Source of the DNA: a bacterium A37T11 | GTDB taxonomy: Bacteria > Bacteroidota > Bacteroidia > Sphingobacteriales > Sphingobacteriaceae | Direction: 5' to 3' | Assembly (NCBI GenBank): GCA_900109895.1 | Contig: FOBR01000030.1 | Span: 1-40,837, forward strand | Length of the DNA: 40,837 nt | Shown here: in pieces, positions 30,631 through 38,628 of the stretch | Layout: every line of letters starts with the position of its first letter | Numbering within the stretch: position 1 is the stretch's first letter | Notes under the pieces: generated by a model | The model's input: only the letters and a program-made list of their open reading frames with translations | What the model was told of the DNA's origin: nothing | Database searches by the model: none | Made by a program: the position numbers and the translations under genes

Positions 30631-31278
30631 TTAATTTTCTCGTGTGCTGGCTGAAATCGTTCCCCGCAACATATCCATGAGATAAATTTGGAATGTATAG
30701 GTCATCCCATTTTGCAGACCAGTTATGAGCGCTTCCCCTGTTGTGATCTGAGTAGGTGATAGATCTATCGTGCGATCTGCAACACCATCCGCTTTTACCA
30801 AAATAGCAGATACTTGTTTGGTTGCATCCCATTGAATAATTACGCTATTTGAGCTGATGTTTGCATCTGAAATTTCAAAAAAGATATTTTCCGTTCCTGT
30901 ATGAAAATTTAGCTGCTGCTCTTCGGAGTCGGCAATGCCCTCAATTTTACTGATTGCTTTAATGGTCACTTCATAAGTCGTTTCGCTGTAGAGGTTTTCC
31001 AGCAAAAAGGATTTCCTTGAATCGAATGAAAATGCCTGTGGTTTATCAGCCATACCTTCCCTGGCAATCGTTATTGTATAGGAAGCGCCTTTTATGGGAA
31101 CCCAGGTTAGCAATACCTCAGTACCATTTACCTCAGCAGAAAATTGCACTGGCCGGAACAATTTGGCCGGCATATTGACCGAATCGGGTTCGCTTTTTTC
31201 ACAGGATGTGCAAAAAAATGAAATAATAAAGGATATTAAAATATATCTAAAAAGTGGCGTTGGATTGTTTAACATCAT
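30631..31278 (-). CDS. FN3-domain surface lipoprotein in SusE/SGBP position
   Basis: A 215-residue lipoprotein with lipobox FFCTS-C at about residue 26. Two fibronectin-type-III-like repeats follow: about 45-128 (EVLLTWVPIKGASYTITIAR; SETTYEVTIKAISK) and about 132-212 (SNSVIIQWDATKQVSAILVK; NGMTYTFQIYL). There is no enzymatic motif. Its place directly after SusD is where glycan loci encode surface glycan-binding proteins, so binding or presenting the substrate is the likely role. It starts 13 bases after the SusD stop. Confidence 0.82.
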   Translation of the reverse strand: MMLNNPTPLFRYILISFIISFFCTSCEKSEPDSVNMPAKLFRPVQFSAEVNGTEVLLTWVPIKGASYTITIAREGMADKPQAFSFDSRKSFLLENLYSETTYEVTIKAISKIEGIADSEEQQLNFHTGTENIFFEISDANISSNSVIIQWDATKQVSAILVKADGVADRTIDLSPTQITTGEALITGLQNGMTYTFQIYLMDMLRGTISASTREN

Positions 31279-31291
31279 TTTAATTTTTTAA

Positions 31292-33103
31292 TTAAGGCAT
31301 TTGATCATTGCTCAGTACACCGTTGCTTGCAGTAATAATATTGCCGGATATGGGATACAGATAATTATTTTTACCTGAATCATAACCATGGGCAACCATG
31401 TTTATGTATTGGTCGAAATCTGTTTTATTACTGGATGACATGGCAGAAAGCCACGTTGTACGGGTGTAACCATTAATTGTGGTGCCTGGCAATGGATAAT
31501 CCGGATTCAGGATGTCTAGCGTTTCGCCATCTTCCTTATATTTCCAAAAAATGTACATGGGCACCAGAGCCGCATATTTCGGGTCATTATTAATGATTTT
31601 GCGGCACTCGTTTTTCATCTCCTGAAGTTTTGGTCCTAGCAAATTCCAGCGGATCAGGTCATTTTTACGAATTAACTCTCCTCCTCCAAATTCCCAGGCT
31701 CGCTCATTGACCAAAGCATTAAAAAAATCATCTTTGCTGGATGCTACAGAATCGACATAATGGGTAACTGTGTTTGACCAAGTTTCTTGTGGAAAAGCTC
31801 GCTTACGTATTAATGAAAGGGCATCTTTTGCCTCACTTGTAGGGCCGTTTAGCTCATTTTCTGACTCTGCAAACATGAGGATAACGTCCGCATACCTCAT
31901 AATGGGAAAGTTGATTCCGGTATAAGCTGCATCTTTCAAGTCTCCTCCCATTAGTGGGACGATCCATGATTTACGCCATTTACTGGGTGTAAATGCCCGA
32001 CCGTTGCTAGAAATTATCCGTTGAATACTGAGAAATCCAACCCCTCCATTATAATTGTACAATTCAACTGAAATATTTCGTCGGGTATCAGTCCGGTCAA
32101 ACGAATAGAAATAGGATAGTGGCACTTTCACATCTGCATAGGCTAAACCGTATTTTGGATCTGAGGTAGAGAACGACATGCCATTTCGTACGGCTAGCGA
32201 TCCAGAAGTCAATCGGCCAAAAGCTATTTCAAAAAGAACTTCTTTGTAATTTAAATCCTGCTGGTATGCATGCAATGTCCGGAAGATATTTTCAAAACTG
32301 GGATTCAGCTGGTGAGTGCCTGCTGCCATAATTTCAGCACACTCCTGCCGGGCGATGGCATAATAAGCTTGCCAATTCCGACCCCGTCGTGTTTCAAAGG
32401 TTTTGTTACGTAGCGAATACCCCGCATAGGCTAGCGCTATACGGGCCCTCAGCCCTTTTACAAAAGCCTTGCTTACACGTTCTGTTGTTTGGGTTTCACT
32501 CATCCAGGGTACATCATCTTGCACATCTTTTAAATCCTTTATAATATATTCATAAATAGAATCCCGCTCAGTTTTGGGTTTGTTAAAGTTATCACCTGCC
32601 TGAACGGATTTGGTAGTGAAAGGAACATCACCCCAAGTACCAATTAATTCATAATAACAAAGTGCCCGGAGTGTAACAGCTTCTCCATAAAGTCGATGAG
32701 CTTCCTTGGCAAATTCTCCTTGCCAAATCGGGCTTTTTGGTAAATTATCGATGCATAGGTTGGCGCGTTCAATTGTTTGAAATAATACATTCCACATAGT
32801 CTCCAAGCGGGCAGATCCAGGATTGCCGGCATAGTGACCCAATTGAAATTTGGCGTTGTCGTCAGCGGAATAAGAAAATTCTATGTCATTATCCAATTTC
32901 GTGTACATAAAATAATAATTATACGAATCCATCACCGTAAACATGTTATATATTCCATACACGGCTTTTGTGGCAAAGTCCAAATTGGAAAAAGCCAAAT
33001 CTTCTGTAAAAATTGAATGAGATGTGGATTCAAGAAATTTTTTGCAAGATCCTATGCTACAAGCACATATAATTATTAAAAAATATTTAATATATCTGTT
33101 CAT
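31292..33103 (-). CDS. SusD/RagB-family surface lipoprotein (locus D)
   Basis: A 603-residue lipoprotein, long as is usual for glycan-type SusD proteins. The lipobox is ACSIGS-C at about residue 20, followed by KKFLESTSHSIFTEDLAFSN. Core phrases are EAVTLRALCYYELIGTWGDV and the C-terminal signature NERAWEFGGGELIRKNDLIR, a variant of the usual 'RR.EL..EG.R..DL.R'. It begins 12 bases after the SusC stop and is followed by the FN3 lipoprotein. Confidence 0.93.
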   Translation of the reverse strand: MNRYIKYFLIIICACSIGSCKKFLESTSHSIFTEDLAFSNLDFATKAVYGIYNMFTVMDSYNYYFMYTKLDNDIEFSYSADDNAKFQLGHYAGNPGSARLETMWNVLFQTIERANLCIDNLPKSPIWQGEFAKEAHRLYGEAVTLRALCYYELIGTWGDVPFTTKSVQAGDNFNKPKTERDSIYEYIIKDLKDVQDDVPWMSETQTTERVSKAFVKGLRARIALAYAGYSLRNKTFETRRGRNWQAYYAIARQECAEIMAAGTHQLNPSFENIFRTLHAYQQDLNYKEVLFEIAFGRLTSGSLAVRNGMSFSTSDPKYGLAYADVKVPLSYFYSFDRTDTRRNISVELYNYNGGVGFLSIQRIISSNGRAFTPSKWRKSWIVPLMGGDLKDAAYTGINFPIMRYADVILMFAESENELNGPTSEAKDALSLIRKRAFPQETWSNTVTHYVDSVASSKDDFFNALVNERAWEFGGGELIRKNDLIRWNLLGPKLQEMKNECRKIINNDPKYAALVPMYIFWKYKEDGETLDILNPDYPLPGTTINGYTRTTWLSAMSSSNKTDFDQYINMVAHGYDSGKNNYLYPISGNIITASNGVLSNDQMP

Positions 33104-33115
33104 ATTTCTTTTATT

Positions 33116-36100
33116 TTAAAATTCAACATTTAAACCGACATTAAATGTACGGCTCCGGGGATATGCATTCCAATCGATACCCGGGGTCAATGGTGTAGCA
33201 CGCCTGGTATCTACTTCAGGATCATAACCCGTATAATTTGTCCAGGTCCAGATATTGTAGGCCGATCCATAAATCCGCAGGCTCTGTATGTGCCATTTTT
33301 TTAAGATTGCCTCAGGTACTGTGTAACCAAATGTTAATGTATTCAGCCGCAAAAAAGATCCGTCTTCAACATCCCAGGAATGAAAGACGCCGTAGTTATA
33401 GGCTGCAGACCATATGGTGGCATTTTTATTCATTTCAGCAAGCAGCGCCGGATCACTAACAATTGCCCCGCTTGTTTTGTCAATGTAGGTAAATCGGTGT
33501 TCGGAGTTCATTATATTTAAAATATTTTTATAAATACCACCTGTAGCAGATTGAGAAAAGTACAATTTGTTGGCATTATAAATATCATTGCCATAAGTCC
33601 AGTTAAAAAAGGCTGTTAAATCAAAAGACTTATATTTTGCCGCAATGTTAAAGCCACCGGAGTGTTTAGGATTTGCATTGCCTATAACCACTTTATCATT
33701 AACGGCATCTACCTTATAATCCCCATTTTGATCCTTTAATTTTAAAGCCCCAGGCCAAAATCTTTTAGCGCTAAGAAGTGCCCTGTCATCCGCTACGCCC
33801 TCTTTTAGGGTGTATTGTCCATTCACATAATCAAAATCGTCAAAAGTGTACATACCATCGGTTTGATAGCCATACATCAGCCCTACCTGACCCCCTTCTT
33901 TGATCAGATATTCTCCTGATGGACCACTATTGGTTGTAAACCAGTCACTTGATTGTTCCCAACGTTTTGTATCTCCCAGCTTGTCAATCCGGTTCTTATT
34001 CAATCCTATGTTAAATGATATGTCTAATTGGAAATCTTTTGTGTGCATCAAATTTCCGTTTAAAGTTACCTCCAAACCTCGGTTTGATGTTTGTCCAATA
34101 TTCTGCCATTGATTTGCATACCCTGTACTAGAGGGAATTGTTGCGGATATTAGAAGGTCTTTTGTGTTGTTTTTATACACTTCCAAGATACCAGACAGGC
34201 GGTTGTGAAACAGACTAAAATCAAGACCAATGTTCTTTGTAATAGTGGTTTCCCATTTCAGGATTGGGTTTGAAAGTACGTTGTTTGGCTGAAGGAAGGC
34301 TGTGCGCGTTGATCCGTCGCCATCCCCATCGAGATAAACACCTCCAGTACCCACGGTATAGGTTTTTTGCCAGGCATTATCTGGGATGCGGTTATTACCT
34401 GATGCCCCATAACTGATACGCAGTTTAAGGTCATCCAGCCAGCGGCGGCTGCCCGCCATAAAATTTTCATCGTTAATGCGCCAGGCAAGTGCTGCTGAAG
34501 GGAAATAACCCCAGCGATTAGCTGGCACAAACTTCGTCGAGCCATCCGCACGGTATGTTGCCGAAAGCAAATAACGGCCTTTATATGAATAGTTCAACCG
34601 GCCGAAAAAAGATGCAATTTTTACAGCCGGATCATCAAACGTCTCAGTTGGATCCGGAATTCCGAGACTCATCATATTAATTGCACTCACCGCATCGATG
34701 TATTTAGGAAAATACCGTGAGGTACTGGTAATTGAGTTGGATTTGTTATAGTTTAGTTCCTGCCCAACCATTAGCGTTAAATCATGATCAGGAAACATGT
34801 TGGTTTTAGTATATGTAAGGACATTTGCAACCCTTTGACTATTGGCCGTGATACCTTGAATGGTTGCGATTGGCTGTTTACCATAGTTGACGGCGTTGGA
34901 GGTGTTGATACCGTAGAACCGGTTATTAGCATCTTCTCCGTATTGAACGCCATATTCAAACCGATAATTTATATGATCGGAAATTTTAACGGAAGCCGAA
35001 CCGTTGAAATTGAAGGTCAACCGGTGTAGCCGACGATAGTCATCCAATGTCTGCTTTAGAGGATTCAGTATACCAGCGGCGGTCGTTTCGTAGTCGCCAT
35101 CGTCAATATCAGTATCCACAAAATCCATTAACCCATTTACAGGCCGGAACTGTACCGCATGCGAAAGCCGCGTCCCGCTGGTTGTACCTGCACCCTTCAG
35201 GCGGTAGTCGGAGAGGCGGGTGTTAAGGTTTAAAGAAAGCCAATCATTAACTTTGTGCGTTGTATTGGCAGTTAGGTTAGTTCGTGAATATCCAGAACCT
35301 ATCATGATCTCTTTTTCGTCATTCCGCGTCACACTGATGTTGTAGGTCGTAGTTTTTGAGCCCCCGCTGAAGGAAAGGTTGTTTGAAAAGCTACTGCCCG
35401 TTTGGCCAAAAATCTCATCCTGCCAGTTGATTCCTTTTACCTGTTTATAAAGCCCGAAATCCCTGAAATCACCAAAATATCGATCGATTGTAGCGGTAGA
35501 ATTTTGCAATTCATATTGCCAGTAAACATATTCGTATGGATCCAACACCTCTAAATATTTTGTAATTTTTTTTATACCAGCATAACTATTGATACGAATC
35601 TTTCCCCCGCCTTCTAAACCACTTTTAGTGGTGATGACAATGACACCGTTTGCCCCACGCGCACCATAAATAGCTGTGGATGAAGCATCTTTTAAAACAT
35701 CGACCTTGACAATATCAGTCGGTGATATGTCACTAATATCATCAACCGGGAAACCATCAACGATAAATAAAGGAGAATTATCCTGCGTGATTGAACCACC
35801 GCCTCGTACCCGAATTTTAATTGGTGCATCCGGATCTCCTTCGGTTCTGCTTACTTGTACACCAGCCATTCTGCCGACAATTGCGTCGCCTATTGAAGTA
35901 ACGGGCATATCTTTAAAGGTAACTCCCTTTACTGAAGAAACTGCTCCTGTCAGGTCCCGTCGGTTCATGGTTCCGTACCCTACCACTACCACCTCATTTA
36001 AATTATCTTCCTGGGGGGATAATACTACATTAATGACGTTGCTTTCCCGCACATTCCGTTCAACAGACCCAAAACCGACATAACTAAAAATTAATATGGA

Positions 36101-36622
36101 ATTCTCTTGGACAACTTTAATTGTATATAAACCTTGTGAATTGCTAATTGTACCACCTGCCACACCTTTTAACTGTATATTTACCCCATCTAAAGCATTG
36201 CCTTTATCATCCGTTACTTTTCCGGTAATGGTTCGTTGTTGAAATGGAAAAGGAGCCGCATTTTTTTTCGTTATCAGAATAGTCGTCCCGTCCAATGAAT
36301 AGCATAAGGGTTGGCTGGCGAGTATTTTCTTTAAAAATCCTTCCAATGGTATCCGGTCGGCATTTATCGTGACCGGCTCGGTTGTGCTTAACAGGTCGTC
36401 GTTATAAACCACGAAATAACCGGTTTGCTTTTCTAGTAAAGCAAAAACTTTTGAAAGCGGCTCTTTTTTAAGATGCAGCGTAATTGTTTGAGATAAGGAT
36501 GCGGCGCTTAGGTGCATACAAGCAGCCAATAGTAAAATGCTAGCTATTCGCATAACTAAGAGTAGTTGATGGATGCTTTTGGGCAATTTTATACCCCAAA
36601 GCATTATTACATAATTTATCAT
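33116..36622 (-). CDS. SusC/RagA-family TonB-dependent transporter with STN domain (locus D)
   Basis: A 1168-residue transporter, full-length domain set. Signal region to about 47 (MRIASILLLAACMHLSAASL; several Met choices), STN (about 52-117: EPLSKVFALLEKQTGYFVVY; IPLEGFLKKILASQPLCYSL), carboxypeptidase-D-like domain (about 129-210: ITGKVTDDKGNALDGVNIQL; LIFSYVGFGSVE), TonB box NLNEVVVVGYGTMNRRDLTG, plug with SPLFIVDGFPVDDISDISPT and LKDASSTAIYGARGANGV, and the barrel ending FNVGLNVEF. It heads the structural part of the operon, 184 bases after FecR. Confidence 0.95.
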   Translation of the reverse strand: MINYVIMLWGIKLPKSIHQLLLVMRIASILLLAACMHLSAASLSQTITLHLKKEPLSKVFALLEKQTGYFVVYNDDLLSTTEPVTINADRIPLEGFLKKILASQPLCYSLDGTTILITKKNAAPFPFQQRTITGKVTDDKGNALDGVNIQLKGVAGGTISNSQGLYTIKVVQENSILIFSYVGFGSVERNVRESNVINVVLSPQEDNLNEVVVVGYGTMNRRDLTGAVSSVKGVTFKDMPVTSIGDAIVGRMAGVQVSRTEGDPDAPIKIRVRGGGSITQDNSPLFIVDGFPVDDISDISPTDIVKVDVLKDASSTAIYGARGANGVIVITTKSGLEGGGKIRINSYAGIKKITKYLEVLDPYEYVYWQYELQNSTATIDRYFGDFRDFGLYKQVKGINWQDEIFGQTGSSFSNNLSFSGGSKTTTYNISVTRNDEKEIMIGSGYSRTNLTANTTHKVNDWLSLNLNTRLSDYRLKGAGTTSGTRLSHAVQFRPVNGLMDFVDTDIDDGDYETTAAGILNPLKQTLDDYRRLHRLTFNFNGSASVKISDHINYRFEYGVQYGEDANNRFYGINTSNAVNYGKQPIATIQGITANSQRVANVLTYTKTNMFPDHDLTLMVGQELNYNKSNSITSTSRYFPKYIDAVSAINMMSLGIPDPTETFDDPAVKIASFFGRLNYSYKGRYLLSATYRADGSTKFVPANRWGYFPSAALAWRINDENFMAGSRRWLDDLKLRISYGASGNNRIPDNAWQKTYTVGTGGVYLDGDGDGSTRTAFLQPNNVLSNPILKWETTITKNIGLDFSLFHNRLSGILEVYKNNTKDLLISATIPSSTGYANQWQNIGQTSNRGLEVTLNGNLMHTKDFQLDISFNIGLNKNRIDKLGDTKRWEQSSDWFTTNSGPSGEYLIKEGGQVGLMYGYQTDGMYTFDDFDYVNGQYTLKEGVADDRALLSAKRFWPGALKLKDQNGDYKVDAVNDKVVIGNANPKHSGGFNIAAKYKSFDLTAFFNWTYGNDIYNANKLYFSQSATGGIYKNILNIMNSEHRFTYIDKTSGAIVSDPALLAEMNKNATIWSAAYNYGVFHSWDVEDGSFLRLNTLTFGYTVPEAILKKWHIQSLRIYGSAYNIWTWTNYTGYDPEVDTRRATPLTPGIDWNAYPRSRTFNVGLNVEF

Positions 36623-36697
36623 TAAATTAGCAGCGTTTGGATAGTTGTCCCATCCGGGTTAAATACTTGGTTCTATAATGGTATTATCCGAACAACG

Positions 36698-36724
36698 CAG
36701 GGGGGTGGTTACGACACTTCCCTG
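36698..36724. promoter_or_regulatory. Hairpin in the FecR-SusC spacer, locus D
   Basis: CAGGGGGGTG, 7-base loop, CACTTCCCTG on the plus strand with two G-T pairs. Counterpart of the hairpin at 26124-26146. Confidence 0.5.
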
Positions 36725-36806
36725 TATTGTTATAGCTAGTTAGTTAGGTACTTTTCATCTTGTTTATTTTTAGGTTCATCATTTAGTTTAAATGTTTTAT
36801 TGGTTA

Positions 36807-37940
36807 TTAATCGATCACTAATTTGTTTCCATCTACTTGAAAACGGATGCCCGAACCATCCAGGAATTTGAGGACTGACGCTAAACTTACGTCCCGTTTC
36901 ATTTTTCCGCTAAACGTCTTTTTTGGAATTTCACCATTATAGACGATATCCAGATCATACCAGCGACCAATTTGATTCATAACAGTTGAAAATGGGGTGT
37001 TCTTAAAGAAAAAGAATCCCAGCTTCCATGAAATGGCTTCTTGTACATCTACTTGTTTGGCAATTATTTCCCCGTTATTTACAGATGCTTGTTCTGTGGG
37101 TTTTAGCAGCCTGGTGTTAGCTGTATTTTGCTTGGTATCTTGTGATCGAACTTGAATGCTTCCACTGACAAGGGTGGTTATTTCACTGCCATCCTCTGCG
37201 TAGGCACGGAGGTTAAACGTGGTCCCCATGACATCGATCTGTTGCCCTTTTGACCGTACGATAAATGGTTTGCTTTTCATCTGGGCAACATCAAAAAATG
37301 CTTCGCCCTCGAGCTCGACCTCTCTCCTATTGCCAGAAAACTTGGATGGGTATTTTAAGGTAGTGGCGGCGTTGAGCCAGACAATTGTTCCGTCTGAAAG
37401 AACAATTTGATATTGCCCTCCTTTTGGAGTTGAAAGAGATATAGAAGTCGGCAGAGATCCTTCGGCTCCCACCTCCTCTTTCCGGCGCTCGCCGCTCAGG
37501 ATGACGCTCTTTATTAGTTCTCCGCTTTGATATTCAATACGCTCGTCATTGACCCGGATGCCGGCTTTGGCGCTGTCTAAGCTAATTTTGCTGCCGTCGG
37601 CTAGTGTTATTGTTGCTTGATTGTATCCGGGATGGATGTCGGCGGTTTTTATTGGCTGTGTTGTTGAGCTTGTGGATTTTCGCGGTTTTAAGAAAAGACC
37701 AAATGCGACTAATAATAAGGCCGCGACGGATGGTATTGCCCATAGCATCCGTTTTTTGATGCTGAATGGGTTCTTCGTATTCAACCGTGCCCATACTGCC
37801 ATTTTTGCTGCATCATTTATGGGGTTTCCTTGCGGTGTATAGGTGTGTATATGCAGGCTTTCAACCAGCACAGCCTCTTCAGGAGTACAGGTGCCTTTTT
37901 TATAGCGGTCTATCAATGCTGCGATATACTTCTCGTCCAT
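36807..37940 (-). CDS. FecR-family anti-sigma factor (locus D)
   Basis: A 377-residue regulator. Cytoplasmic part 1-65 (LIDRYKKGTCTPEEAVLVES), membrane helix about 66-84. Periplasmic motifs: ATITLADGSKISLDSAKAG, TPKGGQYQIVLSDGTIVW, TTLKYPSKFSGNRREVELEG, QQIDVMGTTFNLRAY, and the STN-like end (IGRWYDLDIVYNGEIPKKTF). The linker at residues 146-163 is encoded by a copy of a dispersed GTCATCCTGAGC...CGAAGGATCTC-type repeat, giving a charged stretch (VILSGERRKEEVGAEG) unlike the rest of the family. It is 69 bases after its sigma gene and is the presumed partner of it. Confidence 0.92.
   Translation of the reverse strand: MDEKYIAALIDRYKKGTCTPEEAVLVESLHIHTYTPQGNPINDAAKMAVWARLNTKNPFSIKKRMLWAIPSVAALLLVAFGLFLKPRKSTSSTTQPIKTADIHPGYNQATITLADGSKISLDSAKAGIRVNDERIEYQSGELIKSVILSGERRKEEVGAEGSLPTSISLSTPKGGQYQIVLSDGTIVWLNAATTLKYPSKFSGNRREVELEGEAFFDVAQMKSKPFIVRSKGQQIDVMGTTFNLRAYAEDGSEITTLVSGSIQVRSQDTKQNTANTRLLKPTEQASVNNGEIIAKQVDVQEAISWKLGFFFFKNTPFSTVMNQIGRWYDLDIVYNGEIPKKTFSGKMKRDVSLASVLKFLDGSGIRFQVDGNKLVID
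37453..37505 (-). repeat. GTCATCCTGAGC-type dispersed repeat inside FecR
   Basis: On the minus strand the segment begins GTCATCCTGAGCG and ends CGAAGGATCTCT, the two ends of a short palindromic repeat common between genes in Bacteroidota. It keeps the FecR frame open and encodes residues 146-163. Confidence 0.65.
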
Positions 37941-38009
37941 CTTAAATGGGGTTTTTATCCCCTTCGAATACTATGACGGGGAAAAGGGGGTTCAGGGTAA
38001 GAAAAATTT
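37941..38009 (-). promoter_or_regulatory. Sigma-FecR spacer of locus D
   Basis: Read on the minus strand it contains TTACCCTG, a C-rich stretch, TTTTCCCCGTCATAGTATTC and GAAGGGG before the FecR start. In layout (TTACC-TG, then TTTTC, then GT.T or GTATT) it parallels the motifs at 17274 and 27459, though the sequence differs. Confidence 0.4.
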
Positions 38010-38588
38010 TTAAAAAAATAACATAACCGATAAAAGCCGTTTTTTTAGCACGATCAGTGCATTTTTAATTTGCCGGTTCACATTGTCGCGGGAAATGCCC
38101 AATTCATCGCTGATCTCCTGATGGGTTTTCTGCTCCAGGCGGCTTTGTTCAAAAATCGTCCGCATTTTTGTGGGCAATTCATTTAAACCGGCCTCAAACT
38201 TCTGGATCAGCTCTTTTTCGTGTATAAGGTTGTCAGTAGTATAATCACCCTCTTGATAGGTGGCTTTCAGGTCATGGAGATAGGTTGCGGCATATTTGGT
38301 TTTATGCGACTGGTCGATCACGCGGTTTAAAACGCTGCGGTATAAATAGGCTTGCAATGATTGGCTGATCTGGATAGTGTTTCTTTTCTCCCATAAAGTC
38401 GCAAACACTTCTTGTACGATGTCTTGTGCATCTTCCTGACTTTTCATCGCTTGTGATGCATACCGCCAGAGCACAGGCCAGTACCGATTATAAAGTTCGG
38501 TAAAGGCACGATGATCGCCCTGATGCATCTGCTCAAGCAATTGTTTATCAGTGTGTGCTTCAGAAGGCTTCATACCATCGTTTATCAA
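38010..38588 (-). CDS. ECF sigma-70 factor, FecI-type (locus D)
   Basis: A 192-residue sigma factor (MKPSEAH at residue 6 is an alternative start). Region 2 has KSQEDAQDIVQEVFATLWEK (about 49-68). Region 4 has ELPTKMRTIFEQSRLEQKTH and QEISDELGISRDNVNRQIKN (about 137-176). The end is the hydrophobic LLSVMLFF. It precedes FecR by 69 bases and follows the beta-helix gene by 40 bases on the same strand. It should direct transcription of the transporter and downstream enzymes when FecR is signalled. Confidence 0.92.
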   Translation of the reverse strand: MINDGMKPSEAHTDKQLLEQMHQGDHRAFTELYNRYWPVLWRYASQAMKSQEDAQDIVQEVFATLWEKRNTIQISQSLQAYLYRSVLNRVIDQSHKTKYAATYLHDLKATYQEGDYTTDNLIHEKELIQKFEAGLNELPTKMRTIFEQSRLEQKTHQEISDELGISRDNVNRQIKNALIVLKKRLLSVMLFF

Positions 38589-38628
38589 CTGGTTATTTGA
38601 CGCACAAATATATATTTTTTTGCGAACT

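Noticed and set aside
30605-30832. 76-codon N-terminal extension of the phosphoesterase
   Set aside because: Overlaps the FN3 lipoprotein gene in another frame, and the signal peptide starts at the ATG at 30604.
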